A DNA stretch of 58,530 bases from NCBI GenBank assembly GCA_019419555.1, contig DXZR01000012.1, positions 1 through 58,530 of the forward strand, read 5' to 3'. The stretch is from Collinsella sp. Its GTDB lineage: Bacteria; Actinomycetota; Coriobacteriia; Coriobacteriales; Coriobacteriaceae. The notes beneath the pieces are model-generated. The model saw nothing but the letters and a program-made list of their open reading frames with translations. It made no database searches and was not told the DNA's origin. Shown here piece by piece: positions 44,043 to 51,991 of the stretch (position 1 is the first letter of the stretch; each line of letters opens with the position of its first letter). The translations under genes and the position numbers were made by a program.

Positions 44043-44168
44043 GGCAACGCAGCGAGCCGGTTCCAAGTGCCCCAGGTCGCCCCGAAAGAGGAGCGACGCG
44101 TACTTTGGTACGCGAGCGACGGCTTGAGGGACGAGATGGGGTGCTTGGGGCCGGCGCAGCGTTGAGCC
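44043..44168 (-). repeat. Long imperfect hairpin (element C) abutting the moaC-mobB stop
   Basis: About 125 nt fold into one long interrupted stem: GGC-AACGC-GCG-GCCGG-CCAAG-CCCCA-TCG-CCC on the left match complementary blocks on the right, with the tip CGCGTAC-TTTG-GTACGCG at about 44097-44114. Its right end touches the stop codon at 44169. No T-run. Confidence 0.75.
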
Positions 44169-45470
44169 TTAAAGATGATCTTGGATAAGATCGCAGATGG
44201 CTCGGGCGTCGTTGATGTTGATGGCTCGGGTCGCTAAGCCGGCGTCGAATGCCTGGCGTGCCAGGGCCTCGTTGCAGGCAAGGGCCAGCGTGTGACCGTC
44301 GACCAGGTCGAGCGAGCTCTTGCCGCGTAGACGGTCGACACCGGAGCGCGCGACGACGATGTTGTCGAAGCCCTCGGTCTTGTAGCCCTCGATGATCACC
44401 ACGTCGACATCGTTGTAACGCGACAGCAGCTCGCGCGCGGGCATCTCGTCCTCCTCGCGCGTGTCGGCGTACTCCGCCCAGCGCGTGGCGCAGATGAGGC
44501 CCACGTGCTTTGATCCGGCTTGGTGATGGCGCCAGGTGTCCTTAGCGGGCACGTCGATATCAAAGCCGTGATGCCCATGATGCTTGAGCGAACCCACGCG
44601 CAGGCCGCGGCGGGTGAGCTCGGCGATAACCTTCTCGACGAGCGTGGTCTTGCCCGAGTTTTGGTAGCCGATAAACGCGATCGCGGGGACGGCCGGGGCC
44701 GGAGCTGCGGACGCGACGGCGACGGGCGCGCTCGCGGGTGCGGCACCGTCAGCGGCCACGGACTCAACGGCAGCGGCCTGACGCTCTGCGCGGTCCCACA
44801 CGCCCGAGCGGCCGCCCTCCTTGTGCAGCAGGCGAACGTCAACGATCTCCATGCCGCGATCGACCGCCTTGCACATGTCGTAGATGGTCAGACACGCGGC
44901 ACTCGCGCCGGTCAGCGCCTCCATCTCAATACCCGTCTTGCCCGTCACGCCCGCCGTAACCAGTACGTGAAAACCAACCTGCCCGTCCGCGCGCGCCGGC
45001 GCCCAGCCCTCGGGCACGTCATCGGCCGGCGTCCCCGCCGGAGCGATGGGCGCAATGTCGCACTTGCTCTTGGTAATGAGCAGCGGATGGCACATGGGGA
45101 TGATGTCGCTTGTGCGTTTGATGGCCATGATGCCCGCCACGCGCGCGCATGCGAGCACATCGCCCTTTTTGGCGCGGTCCTGCAGCACCATGGTCTGCGT
45201 CTCGGGGTGCATGAGGATGGTGCCCTCGGCGATGGCAATGCGATGGGTCTCGGCCTTGTCGGACACGTCGACCATGCGTACCTCGCCCTTGGCGTCCACG
45301 TGCGTCAGCTCGTCGCGACGGGCGTCGCGGGCGGGCTCGGTGGCAGCACTGGCAGACGGCTGTGCGGACGCGTCGGCGTTGCCAGCATTCGCCGCAGCCG
45401 TGACTTTGTGGGCAGACATCGCGGCCCTGCGAGCGGCCTTGGTGGCATCGGCGTACCTGCTCTTGGCCAT
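44169..45470 (-). CDS. moaC: MoaC-MobB fusion protein (molybdopterin biosynthesis)
   Basis: 433 residues joining two proteins. MoaC half (about 50-205; HVDAKGEVRMVDVSDKAETHRIA, IIPMCHPLLITKS, GIEMEALTGASAACLTIYDMCKA) makes cyclic pyranopterin monophosphate from the MoaA product. After an alanine/proline linker, the MobB half (about 255-433; P-loop GYQNSGKTTLVEKVI near 266, SLKHHGHHGFDID, VDVVIIEGYKTEGF) is a GTPase that helps attach the nucleotide to the cofactor. An N-terminal 45-residue Ala-rich tail is of unknown role. The start at 45470 follows GGAGGATG. Four nt separate it from moaA, so they form one operon. Fusion of these two steps is uncommon. Confidence 0.9.
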   Translation of the reverse strand: MAKSRYADATKAARRAAMSAHKVTAAANAGNADASAQPSASAATEPARDARRDELTHVDAKGEVRMVDVSDKAETHRIAIAEGTILMHPETQTMVLQDRAKKGDVLACARVAGIMAIKRTSDIIPMCHPLLITKSKCDIAPIAPAGTPADDVPEGWAPARADGQVGFHVLVTAGVTGKTGIEMEALTGASAACLTIYDMCKAVDRGMEIVDVRLLHKEGGRSGVWDRAERQAAAVESVAADGAAPASAPVAVASAAPAPAVPAIAFIGYQNSGKTTLVEKVIAELTRRGLRVGSLKHHGHHGFDIDVPAKDTWRHHQAGSKHVGLICATRWAEYADTREEDEMPARELLSRYNDVDVVIIEGYKTEGFDNIVVARSGVDRLRGKSSLDLVDGHTLALACNEALARQAFDAGLATRAININDARAICDLIQDHL

Positions 45471-45474
45471 ATGA

Positions 45475-46530
45475 TCATCCTCCGATTTGGGACATAAATC
45501 GTTGCGTGCCCTCAATTATCGCGTGTTCCTGCGGTTTGTGGGCGACGGCATCGCGCCAAATCGAAAGTACCTGCATATCATCACCACGGCGTAGGGCGTC
45601 GCGCACCGAATATTCGGCATCGCTGAACAGGCACGGACGCACGTTGCCATCGGCCGTCAGGCGCAGACGGTTGCAATTCGCGCAAAAATGGTTGGACATG
45701 GCGCTGATGAAGCCGACCGTTCCCGCCGCGCCCGGAAAGTGCCAATAGCGCGCAGGGCCCGCGCCGGCAGGAGCGTCGCTGATGTCGAGCGGCTCGAGCT
45801 CGCCCAGTCCCGTCGCGGCGACCCCGGCATTGATGCGCGCCCGCAGCTCGTCGCTCGGCACGGTATCGCTCGCGTCCCACAGCTCGGGATTGAGCGCGGG
45901 CGCATGCGGGTCCACAGTGCAATGCGAGCTCGTGTGTTCGTCGCCGATGGGCATGTATTCGATAAAGCGCAGGTGGATGGGGCGGTCGAGCGTGAGCCGC
46001 GCGAGGGCCGCCACATCTTGGTTGAGTCGGCGCACGACAACGCAGTTGACCTTAACGGGCTCAAAGCCCCAAACCAGCGCCGCGTCGATGCCAGCCATGG
46101 TCTGCTCGAGCCGACCCAGGCGCGTGATCTTTCCAAAGAGCGTAGGGTCGAGTGTGTCGAGCGAAATGTTGACGCGGTCAAGCCCGGCATCTTTGAGCTG
46201 GGGCGCCCGCTTGGGCAGCAGGGCGCCATTGGTGGTGAGCGAGATGTCCTCGATCTGCGGAATCGCGCGGATGTCGCGAATGAGCGGAATGATACGGCGG
46301 CTGACCAGCGGCTCGCCGCCCGTCAGGCGCACGCGGCGAATGCCCTCCCCCGCCACCAAGCGCACAAAGCGGGCGATTTCCTCGGCGCTGAGTAGCTCGT
46401 CGTGTGCACGGGGCGCCACGCCATCGACCGGCATGCAGTAAATGCAGCGGAAATTGCACTTGTCGGTAACGGCAATGCGCAGGTAGTTGATATCGCGGCC
46501 AAAGCCGTCATGTTGCACGTGCCCGTCCAC
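45475..46530 (-). CDS. moaA: GTP 3',8-cyclase MoaA
   Basis: First enzyme of molybdenum cofactor synthesis: a radical-SAM protein acting on GTP. 351 residues. N-terminal 4Fe-4S motif CNFRCIYC (Cys25, 29, 32), SAM-binding RLTGGEPLVSR near 69, and the second cluster in FCANCNRLRLTADGNVRPC near 285-305 with C-terminal GG (QIGG), which homologues use for activity. A GTG start at 46530 follows GGGGAGGG. Two genes, moaA and moaC-mobB, give the early pathway; MoaD/E, MogA and MoeA are not in the window. Confidence 0.96.
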   Translation of the reverse strand: MDGHVQHDGFGRDINYLRIAVTDKCNFRCIYCMPVDGVAPRAHDELLSAEEIARFVRLVAGEGIRRVRLTGGEPLVSRRIIPLIRDIRAIPQIEDISLTTNGALLPKRAPQLKDAGLDRVNISLDTLDPTLFGKITRLGRLEQTMAGIDAALVWGFEPVKVNCVVVRRLNQDVAALARLTLDRPIHLRFIEYMPIGDEHTSSHCTVDPHAPALNPELWDASDTVPSDELRARINAGVAATGLGELEPLDISDAPAGAGPARYWHFPGAAGTVGFISAMSNHFCANCNRLRLTADGNVRPCLFSDAEYSVRDALRRGDDMQVLSIWRDAVAHKPQEHAIIEGTQRFMSQIGG

Positions 46531-46664
46531 GCAGCCCTCCCCTCACGCGGCGTTTTATTCTTCGGAAAACATAATACCCCACGGGAGAATCATGCCGACA
46601 CCCGTACGACAGGACAGGCCGCTTCGAGCAAAACGGACTTTCCAAGCCCATCCTCAACACACAG

Positions 46665-46725
46665 ACCATCACAACATTCGATGCTTTTCCCGTTTTTGGC
46701 AAAAAACGTCGAATGTTGTGATGGT
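46665..46725 (-). repeat. Dispersed palindrome family P1, copy 3
   Basis: Arms 46665-46681 and 46709-46725 carry ACCATCACAACATTCGA; the centre is a second variant shared with copy 4. It lies 40 nt after the stop of the DUF559-like gene. Confidence 0.86.
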
Positions 46726-46765
46726 TTGCCTGCCCACGGCACCCCGTAGAAAGACCAAAGCGCCC

Positions 46766-47803
46766 CTAGAGGCCGCCGTCCCAGTGGCGAATCACGAATT
46801 CTCGAAGGTCGTTCTGCCGCTTTTGGAACGCTTCGCTTCGGTCGCACTTGAGGCCCATAGCGAGCGCAATGGCGTTCATCGCCCGGTGCAATTGCAGCTG
46901 ATGGGCAAACTGAGTCCCGGTGAGGACGATCATCCTAAAGCCCAGCGCGCTCAGTACGGTCATACGCTCCGCATCCGACGCGCTGCGCTGTTTATCAAGA
47001 TGGTCCGAGCCGTTGTATTCAATCCCCGTACCGCTCGCAGGCGCATATACGTCAATCTCGAAATACCCAGCCTTTGCGAGATATTTGAACTCGCTGGGAA
47101 CATCCACCCGATGGTTGAGCTCGATCTTGGCGTATCCCAGCCCGCCCTGGGAACGTTTTGCTACGACCATGATTGCGGTGGCCGTCTCCATGGGCGACCG
47201 CGCGCCATCGTGCACGCGCTTGAGCACGGCGGCCGCGCGTATGGCCCCCTGACGAGATCGGTTCTCATTGCAATAGGCAATCAAGTCGGCAACGGTATAC
47301 CTCTGCCCCATCTCGATATAATCGCCTGTCGACAGATGATTCAAATGGTATCGGGCGCAGATTTCGTAGCCATATTCCAGCTGCTCGGGCTCGCTCATCC
47401 ACGAACCCGCTTGGACAAAGCACATGACCTCATCAACCACCAGAAGGTCCTCTGCCACCTCGATAAGATGGCCTGGAGGTACCGGCGCTCCAAACACGTG
47501 GCACCTAAATCCAGTCGGCGTCGAGCGCTCAAAATCGAAGTTGACGAGCGTGTCGATATGATCGAGCTCTTCTCGTGGAATACCAAGCGCAACCAGATAG
47601 TCGGTAACAATCCCGACTGCCGTTGAAGCCCTCAGCCCCTTGGCATCGAGTCCCAATTTGGGCAGGCTCGCGGTCGGCTCTGCCTCGTTAGCAAGCGAGT
47701 CCTCATCGTATAGGCTGCTTGCTCGCGAGAGCGGCTCGGACGGGCGCGCCACGTTGTGGTACAGCCAGGCAGTCTTATGGGACAGGACGATCGGCAGGTC
47801 CAT
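46766..47803 (-). CDS. DUF559-like protein with a PD-(D/E)xK-type C-terminal motif
   Basis: 345 residues. I do not recognise a named family for the N-terminal 200 residues, which look helical (LGLDAKGLRASTAVGIVTDYLVALG, GDYIEMGQRYTVADLIAYCNEN). The C-terminal 120 residues resemble DUF559/very-short-patch endonuclease-like folds: YFEIDVYAPASGTGIEYNGSDH then AERMTVLSALGFRMIVLT, with Glu and Asp where an ExDG/ExNG active site would be. Similar proteins in actinobacteria carry an AbiEi-like N-terminus. The start follows GGAGGG. It is flanked on both sides by copies 3 and 4 of the P1 palindrome. Function unknown. Confidence 0.72.
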   Translation of the reverse strand: MDLPIVLSHKTAWLYHNVARPSEPLSRASSLYDEDSLANEAEPTASLPKLGLDAKGLRASTAVGIVTDYLVALGIPREELDHIDTLVNFDFERSTPTGFRCHVFGAPVPPGHLIEVAEDLLVVDEVMCFVQAGSWMSEPEQLEYGYEICARYHLNHLSTGDYIEMGQRYTVADLIAYCNENRSRQGAIRAAAVLKRVHDGARSPMETATAIMVVAKRSQGGLGYAKIELNHRVDVPSEFKYLAKAGYFEIDVYAPASGTGIEYNGSDHLDKQRSASDAERMTVLSALGFRMIVLTGTQFAHQLQLHRAMNAIALAMGLKCDRSEAFQKRQNDLREFVIRHWDGGL

Positions 47804-47904
47804 GAGCCCTCCAATGGAGTCGGATAACCAACCTTATTCCCCTGCCCACGGGTCCGCACACCTTCGTGCGCGAGAAAGCGATTCCACCCGGTCGAGTGGT
47901 AGAA

Positions 47905-47969
47905 AAACCATCACAACATTCGATGCTTTTCCCAATTTTGGCAAAAAACGTCGAATGTTGTGATGGTTT
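47905..47969 (-). repeat. Dispersed palindrome family P1, copy 4
   Basis: Arms 47905-47923 and 47951-47969 with AAACCATCACAACATTCGA; the centre matches copy 3 except two bases. It lies 49 nt after the ABC exporter stop. Confidence 0.87.
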
Positions 47970-48018
47970 GAGGCGAGGTGAGAGGCACGGAGAGATCAAA
48001 GCATCGTGCTCGAACGGG

Positions 48019-49917
48019 TTAATCCAACTCTTTTAAGCCATGCGCCAGCTGCCAGTACTCGCCGTGCTGAGCGAGCAGCTCTTCGTGCGTGCCGCGCTCG
48101 ATGATGCGGCCGTGTTCGAGGACCATGATGGCATCGGCGTCGCGGACGGTGGACAGGCGGTGCGCGATCATAAACGTGGTGCGTCCGCGCATGATGCGGT
48201 CCATGCCGCGCTCGATGAGCTTTTCGGTACGCGTGTCGATGGAGCTCGTGGCCTCGTCCAAGATGAGCACCGGCGGGTCGGCAACGGCCACGCGCGCGAT
48301 GGCGAGCAGTTGGCGCTGGCCCTGCGACAGGTTGGCGCCGTCGGCCGTGACCGGCGTGTCGTAGCCCCGTGGCAAACGGCGGATAAACGAGTCGGCGCAG
48401 GCGGCCTCGGCGGCGGCGCGCACCTCCTCGTCGGTCGCGTCGAGCTTGCCAAAGCGGATGTTCTGCGCAATGGTGCCGCTAAACAGGTGCGTGTCTTGCA
48501 GCACAATGCCGAGCGACCCGCGCAGGCTGGCCTTGGCAATGTGCTTGACGTCGATGCCGTCGTACGTGATCTCGCCGTCATCGACCTCATAGAAGCGGTT
48601 GATGAGGTTGGTGATGGTCGTCTTACCTGCGCCTGTGGAGCCCACAAAGGCGATCTTTTGGCCCGGCTTGGCAAACAGGTTGAGGTCCGTGAGCACACGG
48701 GTGCCCGGCACGTAGGAAAAGTTCACGGCATGGAAGCGCACGTCGCCGGCAAGCGGGACCAAGCCGCACGTGAGCTCGGTACCGTCGGCAGCCACCGCAC
48801 GGCCCGACTCATTAACGGCAGCCACATCATGCAGATGCCCGTACGCGCCCACGCCCTGGCCCTCGGGAATCTTCCATGCCCACGCGGCGTCGCCCGTCTG
48901 CACCAGTTCCACGCAGCCCTCGTCCACCTCGGGCTTAAGGTCCATGGCGGCAACTAGGCGCTCGGCACCGGCCAGCGCGTTGAGCAAAAAGTTGCCCAGC
49001 TGCGTGAACTGGTTGATGGGCATGGCGGCCTGACGCACAAAGACCAGGTAACTTGCAAGCGCGCCCACGTCGGCGAGCCCCTTGATGCAGAGCATGCCGC
49101 CCGCCACGGCGACGATGGCGTAGTTGGCATAGCCGATCACCACGGTCATGGGCACCATCGAGTTGGCGTAGGCTTGCGCGGCGCCACCGGTGCGGCGCAG
49201 TTCTTGGTTGCGCACGTCAAAACCAGCCACGTTGGCCTGTTCGTGATTAAAGACCTTGATGACCTTTTGGCCCGAGACCATCTCCTCGACGTATCCGTCC
49301 AAATCGCCCAGCGACGCCTGCTGGGCGGCAAAGAAACGCTTAGAACGCGCGCCCGAGTAGCGCGCGTACAGCACAATGGCCACATCGCACACGAGCGTGA
49401 TAATCGTGAGCTGCCAGTTGAGGATGATGAGCATGGCCGTGGTGCCGACCACCTGGATGCTCGCCTGAATCACGTTGGCAAAGCTGTTGTTGAGCGCCTC
49501 GGAGACGGTGTCGACGTCGTTGGTAAAGAAGCTCATGATGTCGCCCGAGCGCGTGCTGTCGAAGTAGCTCAGCGGCAGCATCTGGATGTGCGCAAACAGG
49601 TCGCGGCGGATATCGGAGACCACGCGCTGGGCCGCGCGCACCATAATCTGCGAGTAGCCCAGAGCCGAGAGCACGCCCGCGGCGTAGATGGCAGCGGTAA
49701 AGATAACCTGCTTAGCGAGCAGTTCCTCGCCGCCCGTTGCCAAACCGTTGACGATGGGGCGCACCATGTAGGTACCGGCAAGGCTTGCGATGGCCGCAAC
49801 AGAGGCAAGCACACCCATTGCGAGCAGCGAGAACTTGGCGTGGCCCATGTAGGAGAGCAGGCGGCGGAGCGTCTGCGCCAGATTGGCGGGACGGGCCTGA
49901 GCGGATGTCTTAGGCAT
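48019..49917 (-). CDS. Heterodimeric ABC exporter, catalytic half
   Basis: 632 residues: membrane domain (about 30-330) and nucleotide-binding domain with Walker A GSTGAGKTT, signature ANLSQGQRQLLAIAR, Walker B VLILDEATSSIDT (catalytic Glu present) and IAHRLSTV. An insertion of about 40 residues near 395-440 (VAWAWKIPEGQGVGAYGHLHD) splits the linker before the NBD. It pairs with the upstream half. The start at 49917 follows AAGGAGG; 8 nt overlap with the partner gene. Confidence 0.93.
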   Translation of the reverse strand: MPKTSAQARPANLAQTLRRLLSYMGHAKFSLLAMGVLASVAAIASLAGTYMVRPIVNGLATGGEELLAKQVIFTAAIYAAGVLSALGYSQIMVRAAQRVVSDIRRDLFAHIQMLPLSYFDSTRSGDIMSFFTNDVDTVSEALNNSFANVIQASIQVVGTTAMLIILNWQLTIITLVCDVAIVLYARYSGARSKRFFAAQQASLGDLDGYVEEMVSGQKVIKVFNHEQANVAGFDVRNQELRRTGGAAQAYANSMVPMTVVIGYANYAIVAVAGGMLCIKGLADVGALASYLVFVRQAAMPINQFTQLGNFLLNALAGAERLVAAMDLKPEVDEGCVELVQTGDAAWAWKIPEGQGVGAYGHLHDVAAVNESGRAVAADGTELTCGLVPLAGDVRFHAVNFSYVPGTRVLTDLNLFAKPGQKIAFVGSTGAGKTTITNLINRFYEVDDGEITYDGIDVKHIAKASLRGSLGIVLQDTHLFSGTIAQNIRFGKLDATDEEVRAAAEAACADSFIRRLPRGYDTPVTADGANLSQGQRQLLAIARVAVADPPVLILDEATSSIDTRTEKLIERGMDRIMRGRTTFMIAHRLSTVRDADAIMVLEHGRIIERGTHEELLAQHGEYWQLAHGLKELD

Positions 49918-51730
49918 GTTGCTCGCCTCCTTCCGTGGCTTGAATTGATCCGCTGGAACCAGAGGAAGACGGGGCATTTGCGCCGTCCGCAACGCCCGCA
50001 TCCCCCGCAAACTCCATCTGCGAGGCGTAAATCTCCTGATAAATGGCGTCGCCCGCCAGCAGATCCTCGTGCGTGCCCACGCCGTGGACACGACCGTCGT
50101 CCAACACCACAATGCAATCGGCATCCATGACGCTCGCAATGCGCTGCGCAATGACAATCACCGTCGTGTTGGGAATCTGAGCGATATGCTCGCGGATCTT
50201 GGCGTCGGTCGCCATATCGACCGCGCTGGTCGAATCGTCAAAGATGAGCACACGCGGATGCTTGAGCAACGTACGCGCGATGCACAGGCGCTGCTTCTGC
50301 CCGCCCGAGACACCGGCACCGCCCTGGCCCAGATAGCCGTCAAGGCCGCCGATGCGATCCAGGAACTCGTCCACGCATGCCGCCCGGCAGGCCGCGAGGA
50401 GCTCATCGTCCGACGCCTGCGGATTGCCCCACTGCAGGTTCTCGCGCACGGTACCCGTAAACAGCACGTTCTTTTGCAGCACGATACCCACGGCGTCGCG
50501 CAGGGCAACCAGGTCGTAATCGCGCACATCGCGCCCGCCCACGAGTACGGCGCCTTCGGTGGCGTCGTACAGGCGCGCGATCAGCTGCACAAGCGAACTC
50601 TTGCCCGAGCCCGTGCCGCCGAGCACGCCCACCGTGGAGCCCGCCTCAATGCAAAGGTCAATATGCTCGAGCACATCCTCGGCAGCATCCGCGCGGTACT
50701 TAAACGACACGTCGCGAAACTCGATGCTTCCGTCGGCCACCTCGCGCACGGCAGCGGCAGCGTCGGGCGCCTGGATAAGCGAACGCTCGTCGAGCACCCG
50801 CGAGATGCGCTCCACGCTGGCAAGTGCGCGGGTGAGCAGCAAAAACACGTTGGAAATCATCATGAGCGAGTTCATGATCAGCAGCACATAGCTCATAAAG
50901 CCCGTGAGCGAGCCCACGCCCAAGCGACCTTCGATGATCATGCGGCCGCCAATCCACAGGATCGAGAGCGCAGCCACGTACATCGAGAGTTGGAACACCG
51001 GCAGGTTGAGCACGGCGGTGCCAAAGGTATTCGTCGCGGTGCGCGCAAGCTCGGTATTGACGGCATCGAACTTGGCCTCCTCGTGCTCGGCACGCACGTA
51101 CGCCTTGACGGCGCGCACGGCGGTGAGGTCCTCCTGCACCACACCGTTGAGATGGTCCATCGAGGTCTGCAGCTGGCGGTAAAGCGGACTGACGCGATAG
51201 GTGATGACACCCAGCACGATCGCCAGCACGGGCAAGATGATCGCAAAGACGGTGGCGAGCGGGCGCGACAGCATCAGCGCGTAGATAAGGCCGACGATAA
51301 GCGTCACCGGGCCGCGCACCATAGGGCGAAAGCCGTTGCCCACAGCATTTTGGATAACGGTGATGTCCGTGGTCATGCGGGTGACGAGCGAGCTGGCGTC
51401 GTAGTTGTCCAGGTTACCAAAAGCGAGCGTCTGAATCTTTTTGTACTCGGCCTCGCGCAGGTTAGCGCCTAGGCCCGAGGCAACGCGGGCGGACGTGCGG
51501 GCATAACCCAAGCCCAGTACCAGCGAAAGCGCAGCGCACACCAACATGTACGCACCCTGTAGCAGCATGTAGTTGATATCACACGCAGGCACGCCCACAT
51601 CGATGATGTTGGCCATGATGACCGGGATAAACAGCTCGAGCACCGTCTCGACCGACACAAAGAACACGCCGAGGATGGCATCGCGACGGTATGCCCCTAG
51701 ATAGGAAAACAGTATTTTGAGATTGCGCAC
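49910..51730 (-). CDS. Heterodimeric ABC exporter, degenerate half
   Basis: 606 residues. Six-helix membrane domain (1-320) plus NBD: Walker A GGTGSGKSS, signature GAGVSGGQKQRLCIAR. The catalytic Glu is Asp (LIFDDSTSAVD) and the switch His is Gln (IAQRIASV), the pattern of TM287-type heterodimers in which one ATP site is not hydrolytic. It probably exports a drug or lipid (inference). A GTG start at 51730 follows GGGGGTTG. First gene of the operon. Confidence 0.92.
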   Translation of the reverse strand: MRNLKILFSYLGAYRRDAILGVFFVSVETVLELFIPVIMANIIDVGVPACDINYMLLQGAYMLVCAALSLVLGLGYARTSARVASGLGANLREAEYKKIQTLAFGNLDNYDASSLVTRMTTDITVIQNAVGNGFRPMVRGPVTLIVGLIYALMLSRPLATVFAIILPVLAIVLGVITYRVSPLYRQLQTSMDHLNGVVQEDLTAVRAVKAYVRAEHEEAKFDAVNTELARTATNTFGTAVLNLPVFQLSMYVAALSILWIGGRMIIEGRLGVGSLTGFMSYVLLIMNSLMMISNVFLLLTRALASVERISRVLDERSLIQAPDAAAAVREVADGSIEFRDVSFKYRADAAEDVLEHIDLCIEAGSTVGVLGGTGSGKSSLVQLIARLYDATEGAVLVGGRDVRDYDLVALRDAVGIVLQKNVLFTGTVRENLQWGNPQASDDELLAACRAACVDEFLDRIGGLDGYLGQGGAGVSGGQKQRLCIARTLLKHPRVLIFDDSTSAVDMATDAKIREHIAQIPNTTVIVIAQRIASVMDADCIVVLDDGRVHGVGTHEDLLAGDAIYQEIYASQMEFAGDAGVADGANAPSSSGSSGSIQATEGGEQHA

Positions 51731-51991
51731 GCAGGTTCAACCCCCATCAAACGTTGTTCGCAAACGCACGTATTATTGCGCGCCGAATAATGGTGTCAAG
51801 TATTCCGAAATCGTTTTCTGCAAGGTTAGCGCCGGCGGCGAGTTCTCGTGATGTGTGTCCATATTCACTCGGAATAATGGTGCGCGTGACTTTTTTCGCC
51901 CCGTCGTCAACACAAACCTTGACCCTACAATCGTTGTAGGGTTTTCACTACACTGGTATGCAACCGAACCAAACCAGAAAGTGCCCCGCCC
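51731..51991. other. Divergent region between the ABC exporter and the MATE gene
   Basis: 261 bp with the palindromic operator at 51922-51942 and the two promoters. A low-GC stretch near 51760-51830 lies on the ABC side. No gene. Confidence 0.6.
51922..51942 (+). promoter_or_regulatory. Perfect 21-bp palindrome in the MATE promoter
   Basis: ACCCTACAA-TCG-TTGTAGGGT; a TTGACC overlaps its left edge and could be the -35. Palindromes inside a long spacer are typical of MerR-type activators of efflux genes, but a TetR-type repressor fits too. No regulator gene is adjacent. Confidence 0.6.

Larger units (their letters stand above)
43776..44168. other. Intergenic region between moaC-mobB and the MFS gene
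   Basis: 393 bp. Contains a small hairpin near 43804-43825 at the MFS promoter side, the P2c palindrome, a GCCAAAA..TTTTTGGC stem near 44008-44034 and the long hairpin 44043-44168. No gene. Confidence 0.6.
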
